Origin: Adiantum capillus-veneris
Taxonomy: Eukaryota > Streptophyta > Polypodiopsida > Polypodiales > Pteridaceae
DNA length: 64,000 nt
Direction: 5' to 3'
Assembly (NCBI GenBank): GCA_014529385.2
Contig: CM043946.1
Span: forward strand, 18,927,077 to 18,991,076
This document shows positions 32,572 through 44,492 of the stretch, piece after piece. The position numbers were made by a program, and so were the translations under genes. How positions within the stretch are numbered: the stretch's first letter is position 1; every line of letters starts with the position of its first letter. The notes under the pieces were generated by a model that did not search any database, was not told the origin of the DNA, and worked only from the letters and a program-made list of their open reading frames with translations.

Positions 32572-34341
32572 ATGATGGCTTTCCCAAATTTTTTCGGGCG
32601 TAGTGGGGAAAATGCTGGGGATTTTTTGGATAACTTGGAGATGGCTTTCCTTGTCTCCGGGAGGGATGACGAAGCATTGAAATTGAGAGCTTTTCCTTTG
32701 GTGCTCAAAGAAGAAGCTAGGGTATGGTTCTAGGCTCTAGATCCAACCCAAATAATTGATTGGGAGGGATTGAAGGTGGCTTTCCTACGAAGATTTCAAC
32801 GAGCCAATTCGGCAGAAGAACTATGGCAACGGCTTCTGTCCCTTCATCAAGTTGACCCTCATGGTTATGCAACCTATGAGGAAGGTTTTCTGAAACTTTG
32901 GGGGCAATGGTCAGACTCACTAAACCCTGGTGAGCGAGCTCCCAATTGCCTCCAAAAGGATCGATTTATCTCAGGTTTGTACCCCTTGCTAAGGGAGAAG
33001 GTAAAGGGCAAATTTCCAAATGCTTTTGAAGATGCCTTAAGAATTGCTAGGGAAAAGAATAGAAAGATTCTCTATCAAGCCCAAGCTGGCCAGCTAGCTT
33101 TGGGAGGCAATATCACAACTATGGAAGCTTCTCACATACCTCCAAATGTGCCTAATGCACCAGACCTCAATAGAGGTCAACAAGAAGATATGCTCCAACA
33201 AATAACCAATCTCACAAACCAGCTAGAGGGGTTGAGAGTAAATCTTGTGCAGGGTGTAAGAAGGCCTATTGAGGGAAATGGTGGGAATCGGCCACCAATG
33301 CGACGTCAAGCAAGGGAAATGTTGTGTTAAAATTGTGGGGAAATTGGCCACGGCATGTATAATTGCCCTCATCCCAGAAGATATGACTACCCTGTCAGGG
33401 GTCCTCGACAACAAGTAAGTCCACCCCGTGCTAGAGCTCAAGCACAAGAGCAACCGCAACCTCAAATTTTGCAGCCACCTCGTGCTCAAGCTCAAGCCCC
33501 TGCTACTCAACCAAATGTGAGCATCATAAGGATGGAGGAGGTCCTCAAGGGCAGAAGCAACCAGGAAGAAATAGCTAAAGGGAAGATGAAGATAGATGAA
33601 GTGGCTACAATGCCTATCAAACGTGTGCGTGTCCAAGATGAAGTAGGTAAAGAAACAAGCAAGGATGCAAGCAATGAAGCAAGTACATCTCGGGCAACTA
33701 AAGATGAAGCCAAGAAGAGAAAGACCCGTACTAGGTCTCAAATTGACATCTCTGATTTCCCTATGGGATCTCGGACACAACCTTATGACTTGACAGCTGA
33801 TGTGAGTTCTCAAGGACCAAAGATTACTTGGCCACAACTACTTCATATCTCCCCAAAGCTTCGACGACAATGGTCAAAAATGGTGAGCACGAGGGCAAAG
33901 CGAAGTAAGCTAGTAAGTGTAATCAAAGCATATGGTCTCAAGGATATAGTGCCTTTGGTGGAGGCTCAAATCAAGGGACAACGGATTCCAAAAACTTACA
34001 TTGACAGTGGAGCAGAGGTTTGTGTCATGACAGAAAAGCTAAAGCATCAATTGGGTTTAGAGGTAATGGAATCATCAAACTTTAGGGCAAAAATGGCCAA
34101 TAATGTCTCTGTCACTTGTGTGGGTGTAGTGAAAGCTTTGAGAGTTTCTGTTTTTGGAATCACTACAGAGGTTGATGCTTATGTGATGCCAGTAAAGGGA
34201 GAAGGATACCCCCTTATTTTAGGACGACCTTGGCTCATGGGTATAGGAGCTAGGCAAGATTGGGCAACAGGAGACTTGGAGTTGAGGCCTCGCATGGGTG
34301 GCCATAGTCGGAAGGTGGTTTATAACCTAAAGAATGGGTGA
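32572..34341 (+). pseudogene. gag: E5 gag and protease
   Basis: Start at ATG 32572 (MMAFPNFFGRSGENAGDFLD). The gag fold shows EARVWF, TAG at 32731-32733, LKVAFLRRFQRANSAEELWQ and RFISGLYPLLREKVKGKF. A CCHC knuckle (CxNCGEIGHGMYNC) near 33325 contains a TAA at 33328-33330. A low-complexity linker (33420-33760) precedes the aspartic protease: YIDSGAEVCVMTEKL near 34000 and YPLILGRPWLMGIGARQDW near 34210. Gag forms the particle and the protease matures it. TGA at 34339-34341 is in frame with pol. All in-frame stops are single substitutions. Confidence 0.88.
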
Positions 34342-37300
34342 CAAGAGAACCTTGAACTAGAGACGTCAGCTGATGAGTGGAGCTCAAGTGGATGCTCCTC
34401 ATCCATGGACGAGGAAGAGAGTTCAAGTGAAGAGAGTGATAGCACTCTCGAAGTCATGGGCATCACCATAAAGGAAACTACCTCATCAGAAGACAACCCA
34501 AGGATCCAAATGGAGAATGTGTGGGATGCCAGCCTAGAGGAGATGTTATCCAAGGATATAAAGGAAGAAGAAAAGGAGGGTTATGTAAATGTTCTCAAGA
34601 AGCATGCATCATTGTTTATTTCTGATTACACTCACATTACAGGTGTCACTGCAGTGAAGCATCATATCCATCTAAAAGAAGGGAGCAAGCCAGTAGTACA
34701 AAAACTAAGAAGATTAGGAGTTGTGCAACAAAATGCACTGTTGTTTGAGGTGAAGAGACTCTTAGAAGCAGGATTCATATACCCAGTAGAAGATTCAGAA
34801 TGGGTCTCCCCAGTAGTGGTGAGGCCAAAGAAGAATGGTAAATGGCGAGTGTGCGTGGATTACAAGCCACTAAATGCTGCAACAAAGAGGGACCACTACC
34901 CTCTCCCATTTCAAGATGAGATTCTAAATGAAGTAGCAGGCCATGAGAGATACACAGTGTGTGACGGCTACTCTGGCTACTTTCAAATACGCATTGCAGA
35001 GGAGGACCAGAAAAAGACTACTTTCATCACACCATGGGGATGTTTTGCATTTCGAGTCATGCCTTTTGGTCTCACCAACGCTCTAGCCACCTTTCAACGA
35101 TTCATGAACATGGTCTTCCAACCTTACTTTGGTAAGTCCATAAGGGTTTTCATAGATGACTTTTGTATTTACAGCTCCAAAAGTATGCATCTCGGCAAGA
35201 TTGATGAAGGATTTACTCGTCTAGCTAAGCTGGGTGGACAACTAAACAAGGACAAATGTCACATTGGGGAAAGCAAGGTTACACTATTAGGGCATGTAGT
35301 GTCCATTGATGGAATCGAGGTAGATCCTGAAAAGATAGAAACATTGCTAAATCTACCTTCCCCAACTTCCATCAAACAATTAATCTCCTTCTTGCAAAAG
35401 CTAAGATATTTGAGTAGATTCATACACTTACTCTCCCAAGTGATATTTCCTCTACAACAGCTGACTCGTCAAGAGACGCTTATTTGGAGTGAAGAAAGTG
35501 AAGGGCATTTTAGAGAGATTAAAAAAATGTTAGGGTCACTCCCTGTAATCCTCCAACCTTGTTGGGAAGAAACATTCTTTGTAAACCCTAGTGTGGGAGA
35601 AGAAGCCATTGGTGCTGCCCTCCTACAAAAAGATCCAAAAACCTCCTTTATGAGGCCTGTGTATTTTGCTAGCCGTCTCATGGAAAACACAGAGAAGGCC
35701 TACACCCTAATGGAACAGCTAGTGTTAGCTCTCATGTTTGCGGTAACCAAATTTCGGCCATACTTGCTGCCGAAGAGGTTTGTAATTATCACTGTGGAGG
35801 ATATGTTTCCCTATGCACTACAACATATGGAAATCTCTGACAAAATAGCAAAGTGGGTGGTGCGACTTCAAGAGTTTGATTATACAATATAGGTTGAAAG
35901 AACAACTCGAGCATGCTTAGCCGACATTTTAACAAACAAGTGCTATGAAAAAATTTGCCATTTGAAGAGAAAGGAACTTCCACCACCTCCAGCTGTAGAG
36001 GCTTTGGTCAATGCTTATAGCCTCTACTTCGATGGAGCATACAAGAGAACCAAGGATAAGGCAGCTGCAGGCATCGTGGTCTTATCCCCATTGGGAGAGA
36101 GGATCCATGGTGAAGGGATCACTCTAGAAGATGTCCACTCCAACAATGAAGCAGAATATCATGCTCTAATTCATGGCCTTTGTTGGTGCCTCGATAATTC
36201 AATTAAGAGATTAAACGCTTTTGGTGACTCCATGCTTTTGGTAAGGCAAATGCAAGGTACATGGGCTTGAAAAAATGCCCGTCTCTCTACTAAAATGAGA
36301 GAAGCAAAAGCTCTTATGAGGAGATTTAGGGAGGCACAAGTACATCATGTACCAAGAGACCAGAACAAGGATGCAGACCACCTAGCATCATCAAAGTTAA
36401 ATGAGTCAATAGTGGGAGCAGTGGCCATCAAACTTCCACTTCAGCAAGGCAAGGAGGACTTGGAAGATATTATGCACATTCTGGAGCAAGGAGAGGCTCC
36501 TAAACACTTGAATGCAGGGGAAAGGCGATGGTTAGCTAGGAAGGCTACCAGGTATCGCATAGTAAATGATGACTTGTATTGTCTTGGTAAGGATAGTGTG
36601 CTTAGGAGAGTTCCTTTGAAGAGTGAAATTGAAGAGATCTTAAAAGCTTGTCACGATGATATGTGCGGAGGACACTTTGCACACGACGTCACTAGTAGAA
36701 AGGTTCTACAAGCTGGGTTTACTTGGCCAAGTCTTCATCGTGATGTCAAATATTGGTGTCAAACATGTGATGAATGTCAGAAAGCAGGACCACGACGGCT
36801 CATAGCTGAACCTCAGAACCCAATAAAGGTATATGGGCCCTTTGAGAAGTGGGGAATTGATGCCATAGGGCCTCTACCACGCACTCAGTCAGGTAAAGAG
36901 TACATCATCATGGGAGTAGACTACATGACTAGATGGGTTGAGGCTATGCCGACCAATAAAATTATTGCTAAGGATGTGAGTCAGTTCATCTTTGACCACA
37001 TTTGTTGCCGGTTTGGCACCCCTCTTGAAATACTATCTGATAGAGGACCAGGGTTTAGAGCAGACTTGGTAGGAGAACTCATGAAGAAGCTAAATATTCA
37101 GCATCAACACTCTACTCCTTACTACCCTCAGTGCAATGGTCTGGTGGAAAAGGTAAATGGAATCATTTGCAAAATTCTCACCAAACAGGTACATGCCAGG
37201 CGCCAAGATTGGGACAAACACCTGAATGGAGCTCTATGGGCCTATAGAACCTCCTTCAAAACCACATTAGGGTACACACCCTTTCATTTGGTTTATGGAA

Positions 37301-37731
37301 AGGAGGCACTTTTGCCCATTGAAGTGAAGTTAACAAGTCTTCGAATATTGGGTAGCCAGGTAGGCTCTCAAAAGGAGAAAGTACATCAAAGGATCATGGA
37401 TCTAGAGAGGCTGCAATTGGATCGTGAAGAAGCCATCAACCACTATTCTCAAGAAGCAGAGAAGCGCAGAGAAAAGTTCAACAAAAAGCTAGCATCCAAA
37501 GACATCAAAAAGGGATCTCTGGTGCTTCGATATGACAATCGCTTCGACACTCGTAAGGATGGAAAGTTTCTTTTCCGATGGGAAGGCCCGTTCTTGGTCA
37601 CCAAAAAGTTCAAAAATGGCTCTTACAGACTTCAAGACATTGATGGTAAAGTGCACAAGACCAGGACAAATGGATGGCGTCGAAAGCCTTATCACATCAG
37701 GATAAGGTCAGCTCAAGATCAAAGAAAGTAG
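34342..37731 (+). pseudogene. pol: E5 pol: RT, dead RNase H, second RNase H, integrase
   Basis: RT has WVSPVVVRPKKNGKWRVCVD, MPFGLTNALATFQRF and a catalytic FIDD near 35150. The tethered RNase H has lost its acidic residues (FFVNPSVGEEAIGAALL, VEDMFPYAL). A separate RNase H at about 36020-36400 has YFDGAYKR, NNEAEYHALI, FGDSMLLV and DQNKDADHLAS, so the acidic residues are present. Integrase follows: HHCC zinc module (CGGHFAH ... WCQTCDECQ), core with WGIDAIGPL, LSDRGPGF and a CNGLVEKVN glutamate, and a C-terminal GSLVLRYDNRF. Stops at 35890 (TAG) and 36268 (TGA). The end at 37731 lies 30 bases before the polypurine tract. Confidence 0.93.
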
Positions 37732-37761
37732 GCTAGAGGCATAAATACCCCTAGCCAGGTT

Positions 37762-37772
37762 TGGGGGGGCTA
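37762..37772 (+). promoter_or_regulatory. 3' polypurine tract of E5
   Basis: TGGGGGGGCTA directly precedes the 3' LTR at 37773. It is shorter and less pure than E1's tract. Confidence 0.7.
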
Positions 37773-39052
37773 TGATCCGAGCCTATCACAAATTTTTGTT
37801 TATCATATTTTGTTGGTTTTCCTTGCTTCTAGAGGTTTACAATAAAAGAAAGAGTGAGAACAACCTCTTGAAAAATTTTAAAAAAATGATTTTTTCCTTG
37901 ACTAGTTCACCGGAGGTGAAAGGTAGAGGGAGAACCTAGTGGTAAAGGGAAGGGAAAATATGTAAATGTGAAAAGAAAAGATATGATGTGGTTGTGGAGC
38001 CATGCACCCATGATTCAAGGGTCATGAGTGGCTCATATCATCATGGCCTTGGAGCCATATGATGATTCAAACAAATGGGACCCAAGTGGAAGACTTGGTA
38101 AAGGAAGAAACCAGGCACATGGTTTTGTTGAATTTTTAAAAAATACTTCCACTCCGATCCAAGAAAAGTTGTCTGCATCAAAGTTGTAACCGACGGGCTG
38201 AAGATTATGGCCATATATTTTTTTTATAATTTTTGCATCTACGGTCTAGGAGATATGGCCAAAATGGTGGACGGCAGTTTTTTTCAACTGTGGTGGAGAC
38301 CACCCCCCTACCTTTACACACACACACCCTTCCTTTTCCACATTGAGACCTTCTTTTAAATCAGCCATTAGTCTTCTCACCCTCCTCTCCTTCCTCCTCT
38401 CTCTCAAGCTCAAAAACCCATCAAAGTTCCTCTTCTTATCACCTCTCAAGTCATGCTTAATCTTGTTGTAATTCATAAGTTCTCATTCAACCCCTTTCTA
38501 TTATTACTAGATATGTATTGATTTTATGTAGATTCTTTACATTTTAAAATAAGGAAGCTTTTGGACTCAAGCTATGGAGGAAGGAGTGAAGACAACACAA
38601 GTGATGATGGAGCTAATTGGTCAACAAATCACTTGGAAGGAGCTTCTTCATTGGTTGAATGTACCTAATCAAGCTTCATTTGTACAAATTACACTTGTAT
38701 CTTAACCTCACTCCTAATCACTCTCTTTCCTATATAAAGGGGCCTTCCCCTTTGTAATTTCAAGCCTCCCTTAGCCCCATTGAGCCTTTGTATCACTCAC
38801 CATGAGCCCATAGGCTCATTCATTCACTCTATTCTTGCACATCCTAGAGTGAAAATTTTTTCATACTAGTAACCTCTCCTCCTCTTACTTATGTTAATTA
38901 AGAGAAATGTTTTACATGCGTGTGAGAGTGCGTGATGTGATCTTGGCTAATCCTTGAGTGATTGTTTGGTAATCTATATGCTATTTGTGTTGGGAGTGTT
39001 TTAAGTCATCCATTCCTTGTACACACATTACGGTTAATGCTTCATTCATAGT

Positions 39053-39090
<38 letters not shown>

Positions 39091-39205
39091 TGTAGCGGTC
39101 CTAGTCCACGCTTCCAAGACTAGGTGGTGCCCTCATCTCATTTCCCTTGTGGCGCAATGGAGTTTGTTTCGGTGTAGAGGCCGCCATTCCAAATTTCCTT
39201 CGTCA
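37773..39205 (+). repeat. 3' LTR of E5
   Basis: 1,433 bp, TGATCCGAGCC to TTCGTCA. It is almost identical to the 5' LTR except for the CT-repeat length and a few substitutions. TATA at 38731-38738. Confidence 0.92.
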
Positions 39206-39271
39206 TTGTCATTAGATTATCATTTTCTACTTTATAACTTTGTGCTCACATAATCTATTGTTTACTTACAG

Positions 39272-39482
39272 ATTCAACTTCTTTTCAGAGGACATGAGCA
39301 AGCAAACATGTGCAGAGATGGAAATCACTCTATTTTTTTTCCATGAGGAACCTTTCACTACGATGTTAAAGGATTTTGATAAGAATAGTAGAATTTTTGT
39401 AGAATCTTGAACCAATAGGTACTCTCTAGGAGCTCTTAGGAAAGCCATCCATATAGTACTACTATCTTCCCTAGTGTCATAG
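39272..39482 (+). pseudogene. Exon-like gene fragment in T2 (3' part)
   Basis: Preceded by a good splice-acceptor-like tract (TTGTTTACTTACAG, ending 39271). The segment reads FNFFSEDMSKQTCAEMEITL, then HEEPFTTMLKDFDKN, one TGA, then RYSLGALRKAIHIVLLSSLV to TAG 39480-39482. It may be the last exon of the gene begun at 29759, with E5 inserted in an intron. The product is not recognised. Confidence 0.35.
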
Positions 39483-40789
39483 ACACACAAATACGTGTAT
39501 ATGAATCTCTAGATGAGGAAGACAAATACTTGTAAGAGAAGCCTAATAACAACAACATTGTCTCTGTTTGTAATTATTTTCATGAGGCTGGATTCTTCTA
39601 TAAATGCAATATAAATGTGTTTTTTTGTTAAATGGTGTCGCATTGAGTGAGAGTATTTAATTTAGATTACTGGAGTTTCATATAGATTTGAGAATTATTG
39701 TTGAACTTTATGGATATTTTTATTTGCCTGTAAGATGTTTCAAGTCTCAAGTCTTAATCAAAAATTCAAGCAATATTTTGATTTCAGTTTAATCATTAAT
39801 GGTTATTCTTATTAAAGTGGATCATAACCTTTGTCAAGATGTCCTCATTTGGGGATGCTGAATATATATCATTAACAACGTTTCACAAGTTGAGAAAGCT
39901 AAATTCTTGCTTTCCAACATGTTATTGTTTCCATACTATGCCTATGCCAAGCTTGACTTAGAGAAATGACAGCTTGAGATGAAGGTGTCGATGTATAAGA
40001 GTGACTTATTATTGACTCATGTTTCATCATACATATATTGTAAAGCCTTTGAGTTTCCACCTTTTTGAGTAGTGTTGACAAGGTTTTGGCATCAAATCTT
40101 CTTAAATATCCCTATTCATGAGCTATTGGTAGCTATTTGTTTGGTATTGCTAAAGATGGTACCAATAGCTATTACCTTGTGAACTTAATTGTTAAATTAT
40201 GGATTTGATTTTTACTATGTAGCTCATTTAGATAGAGAAAGTGTAACATAAATTATAGATACATGCATTATTAACATAGAAGATATGTACCAATCGAGCC
40301 TATGTAAACTGCTAATTAAGAAACCTTTGGTTGGATACTATAACAATAGGAGTCACATGTGGTTTCAAATACCAAAGAAATGGCTTAACCAAAACATTCC
40401 CAAGAACACGAGGTGGACACAAGGAAGTAAAAATTGGCTCCTTGTTTGGTCAATTTCTAGTGTGAATGTTTAGTGCATAGGATTTGTGAGGCCTTTGACC
40501 TGGGGAGTTCACTAAAGTATATGTAACATAGCACACGTGTTCAACATAAGGGATTTTGTATTCTTGTAAAGTTACAGAAACATGTGTTGATAAGGTCTAT
40601 AAGGGGTTCTTTTAATCCATTTTGGTGAACGCACATGATATATGAAAATTTTACATAGTGAATGTTCCAGACCTTTGAACACATAGAAAAAGGGACTAGG
40701 GGGAGGGGTGCTCTGATTACATCAAACGCTACACCTCTATCTCATGGCCATGCATTAAAAAAGCTTCTATCTGTCAGTATAAGACCCCA
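39483..40789. other. AT-rich T2 interior, nothing recognised
   Basis: About 1.3 kb of AT-rich sequence with short chance ORFs. One 62-codon plus-strand frame (40285-40473) has no recognisable family. Confidence 0.5.
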
Positions 40790-41722
40790 AGGGGGGAGCT
40801 CTTGCTCTCTGTACATCTATCTTACATCCTTTTCTCATACTTATACACAATAGTGTTACAAAATTTTGTCATGTAAAGACTCCCAGGGCCCTCAACAAGA
40901 GTGGCCACAAGGGCGCGCAAAATGGCCATCCAAAAGTCCCGGATGGCCATTTCGCGCGCCCTTGTGGCCATTTTTTTTTAATAATAAATTTAGTGTTGAA
41001 CTTGTAGATTTTGATGCAAAAAAAACATACCTTGCTTGGATTCTCTAAAAAACAACGTGCAAGTTGGCAATCTCTTAAAAACTAATGTAAAGCAGACATT
41101 TCTTACTTTTTCCTTTATCTGCGGGTTCCAACGAGCATTAAAACCATGGAATCTGAAAATACTCAAATAACTAATGTTTTTTATTGTGTTAAGGATTGTA
41201 TTTCCTACATACAACACTTTCTCAAAATCTTGCTCTAACACCTTCAAAGGCTCCAGGGGGTGAGCTCTTGCTCTCTGTACATTTAACTTACAACCTTATC
41301 TCATACTTATACACAATAATTTTATAAATTTTTTCCATGTAAAAGCTTCCAGTGCCCTCAACAAGAGTGGCCACAAGGGTGCGCAAAATGGCCATCCAAA
41401 AGTCCCGGATGGCCATTTCGCGCGCCCTTGTGGCCACTTTTTATTTATTTATTTATTTATAGTGTTGAACTTGTAGACTTTGATGCAAAAAAAAACATAC
41501 CTTGCTCGGATTCTCTAAAAAACAACGTGCAAGTTGGCAATCTCTTAAAAACTAATGTAAAACAGACATTTCTTACTTTTTCCTTAATCTGCGGGCTCAA
41601 ACGAGCATTAAAACCATGGAATCTGAAAATACTTAAAGAACCAATGTTTTTTATTGTGTTAAGGACTGTATTTCCTACATACAAAACTTTTCCAAAATCC
41701 CACCCTAACACCTTCAAAAGTG
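40790..41722. repeat. Tandem duplication (466-bp unit) with strong hairpins
   Basis: Two copies of a 466-base unit, beginning GAGCTCTTGCTCTCTGTAC at 40796 and 41262. Each carries a GC-rich hairpin: 30-base arms TGGCCACAAGGGCGCGCAAA plus ten bases, a 9-base loop, at 40902-40970 and 41368-41436. Arm 1 has one mismatch. Both copies also keep an open minus-strand frame (FRFHGFNAR, IKEKVRNVCFTLVFKRLPTC), so an old coding fragment is possible. No family is recognised. Confidence 0.85.
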
Positions 41723-43020
41723 GCTTCCAAGGAGTGCCCTTGGTCAAAATTTGAAACTGAAGGAAAATAATCAGAATGAACTCCTAAACTCTGTACAAAC
41801 TTTAAAATAACCAAAATTTCTTTCAAAAAAAGTTATTACTAAAAATTTGAAAATAGACTTCCCTTGAACTTCCCACGACGATAGAAATCAAAGGGTTTAA
41901 GGAGAGATGTGGCATCGAGGTTTATTCCGTCAAGATCTCTTCTACTTTATCATGTCTTCTCATGTACAATCTTACCAAACAAAAACCAATTTATACTTTA
42001 AATGACTACAAATCTTATTTAACTTATCAAACAATCTAAAATATGGTAGACCTAGAGTGCTCTTTCACATTAACAAACAAAAAAGTCCAAATTTCTTCTC
42101 ATTAACTTTGATAAACATACATTTGTGAACAACTTCCAAGGAGTAGTGCGGTCATAGTTCTTACATCCATTCCATGATATGGGATGGTATAGGGTGACCT
42201 ATCACATAAAAATATCTTTGGTAGGAGTGCCCTCATGTTAGAAAAGGGTGTGTTACCGCTGATGAAAAGATGTTGCATTGTCCTACTAGGGATCTCTCCA
42301 TGTTAGCATAATGATTTTTGGTGTAGTGGGAGCCACATTGCCGTTGAGGAGAGCTTTGTGCCACCGTAAAAGCTTCATATTATGCCAGTTCCTTGAGCCA
42401 TTCTTGCAAACAACACCACTCAACTAGCATATTAAGAGGTCACCTTGTCACAAAAACATGTATAAATTCAACATTTGCAAGTTGTATAATAAAGACACTT
42501 GTTAAGTATAAGTTGTACAAATGTGCAAGTATTTCCATCCAACTGGGAATAAACAACCCTAAAATATACATTATGATGAGATTACCCACCTCTAGTAATC
42601 ATGGATTTGAAGCACCTACCTGCAAGATGTAATAAAGAAGACTGTTTTAGAGGAAAATTGGTGACACTTGGCCTCTCTAACCTTCAGCTTTTCACTATTT
42701 GTGAACAAAAGCAACCTTTGTGCCAAGCACTACAAAACAAGTAGAGACAACACATTATACTTCAATGTTTATGATAAGAAGAACATAACCAAAAGAAAGA
42801 AGTATATTGTTACCTTGCACAAAGGGGTGTTTTATTCAAATATGTGATGGTATTGGCAAGATATTGAAGAACCATCAACATTCATCTCACCGACAGTACG
42901 AAGTTCTTGGGATGACCTCTGCTCACCCTTAAGTGTGGCCTTCAGTGCAAACGCCACGGACAAGAAAACATGTATGTATGCGATTTCTAATGTCCGTGAG
43001 CACCATGGCAGCTGTTGCGT
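41723..43020. other. T2 interior, nothing recognised
   Basis: AT-rich sequence with no supported gene, repeat or regulatory site. Confidence 0.45.
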
Positions 43021-43281
43021 GAGGAAGCAAAAGATGAAAAGAGAGAGGGAGGAGGGAGAGGAAGGAACATCGGAGGAGAGAAGGGGACAGTGGGGGAGAG
43101 GGAGAGAGAGGGGAGGAGAAGGGGACAGGGAGGGAGAGGGAGGAACATGGGAGGAGAGAAGGGGGCAGTGGGGGAGAGGAGAAGAGAGAGGGGAAGAGGA
43201 GGAGAGAAGGGAGCAGGGAGGGAGAGGAGAGGGAGGAGGAAGAGAGAACAAAGGTTTTTTTTTTTGGGGGGGTTTTTTTTT
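43021..43281 (+). repeat. Purine-rich imperfect satellite and G/T tracts
   Basis: About 230 bases of GAGGGAGAGG-type sequence, with repeated GGAGGAGAGAAGGGG and CAGTGGGGGAGAGG phrases in units of about 25-50 bases. T10-12/G8/T11 runs follow at 43252-43282. Open frames here are low-complexity artefacts. Confidence 0.85.
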
Positions 43282-43667
43282 TGAAAAATTGGACTTTTAG
43301 TGTTTTTAGGTTTTAGAAAAGGTCAAAAAATGATTTTTTGATATGCATATATGTTTTGGCGAAGTTTTAAGTAAAAAAGAAGTGAAAATAAATTTTTTGA
43401 AAAAAAGTCAAATTTTGGCTCTTAGTGACCCACGTTTTTGCTGATGTGGCCACAACTCTTTACTCCCTTCACTTTCAAAAAGCTAGAGAGAGAAGGTGAC
43501 CTCTTAGGTCCACATCCTACATGTGTCTAAAAAAAAGGTTAGAAAAGCCTACTCAAAACTAGCTTCTTGAATGCCCTTGTTCCCTTAACCCTACACAACA
43601 TTAGCCTTAATCCCTAAAAATTAGGATTCCTTACAAAGCCCATGCAAGGTCCATATTTCTCCTAATG

Positions 43668-44286
43668 CATTTTTTTCATTTGTGGAGCTTACTAGCACTT
43701 GTTGTGACCATAAGGAAGCATCATGAGCACTTCAATCTTAAAAAAATAGGCAGTAGACATCCTACCCGTAGGATGTCTACAGGGTGATATGGGCATAATT
43801 TTGCAATTTTGAGGTCACCAGAGTGTTTAGAAGGTAGGCTTTACCCTACTTATAGTCTCAAACCAGGAATTTGACCTTATTTTGATAGATTAAAGGCAAA
43901 AGACGAGAATTGCCAGACATCCTACCCAAATTGTGTACAAGGGGTGATTTTGAGACCAAACCATAAGTTGACATCATACGCATGTTCTAAATGTTATATT
44001 GAGTGTATGTGACAATTTTCATCTCAGTTGGATAAGTAAAATTGAAGATTAAGCGTATTTGAGCGTTTTTTACCAGATAAAGGCAAGAATAGCCAGCTTT
44101 GGGAGCTTTTGGCATCCAAACCCAAAACCTGAGCATACCATTGGGTTGCTGGACACAAGGAGAGTCTTAGGTTGAAATTTGGGCCAATTCTGAGCAAAAA
44201 GACATCCTACCTGTAGGATGTCTCCTGCATGATTTTGGACCCTAGACCAGCATTTGACAATACCAAAGTGTTTCATAGCATATGAT
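43668..44286 (+). other. E3 leader, second block
   Basis: Continuation of the E3 leader after T2. It aligns with E4 at about 58730 onward (GCATCAGGGACACTTAAGTC-like text). Palindromes lie at 43755-43778 and 44200-44223, each with an altered centre (ACCCGT, ACCTGT). The copia element starts at 44287. Confidence 0.68.
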
Positions 44287-44478
44287 TGTTGGGGTATAAA
44301 GCCCAATGTGGTCGCCCAGGTAAGTGGGCGGGCCGCCAGATATGTACACATATTCTTTTGTAAAAACCTAATAAGAACTCACTATGCTCTACACATTACA
44401 GTAGAGAGAGTTCACCATATTGTCGTGCTCTTCTTCTCGCACTCTCTCTCGCGTCGCACTTCCGCTCGTACTCCTTCA
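44287..44478 (+). repeat. 5' LTR of copia element
   Basis: TGTTGGGGTATAAAG to CTCCTTCA. It carries an additional CTCTCTCTCGCGTCGCAC-like segment absent from the 3' LTR, explaining the 19-base difference. Confidence 0.88.
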
Positions 44479-44480
44479 AC

Positions 44481-44492
44481 TGGTATCAGAGC
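44481..44492 (+). promoter_or_regulatory. Primer-binding site, initiator tRNA-Met (copia)
   Basis: TGGTATCAGAGC, two bases after the LTR, complements the 3' end of plant initiator tRNA-Met. Confidence 0.92.

Larger units (their letters stand above)
30197..39205 (+). mobile_element. E5: Tat-like Ty3/gypsy retrotransposon with dual RNase H
   Basis: 9,009 bp, with LTRs 30197-31667 and 37773-39205. TTGT flanks both sides (30193-30196, 39206-39209) as a 4-base target duplication. The internal order is upstream ORF, gag with CCHC, protease, RT, degenerate RNase H, second RNase H, integrase. The second, aRNH-type RNase H between the first RNase H and integrase is the known hallmark of Tat-clade elements. 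The whole gag-pol from 32572 to 37731 is in one frame with five point-mutation stops and no frameshift, so it is younger than E1. The LTRs differ mainly in CT-repeat length. Confidence 0.93.
29096..43667 (+). mobile_element. T2: large terminal-inverted-repeat element carrying E5
   Basis: The left end CATTAGGAAAAATATGAACC and the inverted right end (CATTAGGAGAAATATGGACC read inward from 43667) match at about 17 of the first 20 bases; a GGGATTAAGG block is shared further in. Flanking triplets are CAC and CAT, a possible decayed 3-bp duplication. E3 leader text stops at 29095 and resumes at about 43670. The unit is 14.6 kb, or about 5.6 kb without E5. It holds exon-like segments (29759-30112, 39272-39482), a tandem duplication with strong hairpins and a purine-rich satellite. 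No transposase is recognised. The CATTAG ends match T1, so both are probably one superfamily. Confidence 0.65.

Noticed and set aside
41457-41747. 96-codon minus-strand frame, duplicated at 40990-41247
   Set aside because: Similarity between the two copies follows from the 466-bp tandem duplication; no family recognised, so it is not called a gene.
43015-43300. Overlapping long frames in the purine-rich tract
   Set aside because: Low-complexity sequence without stops by composition; no protein signal.
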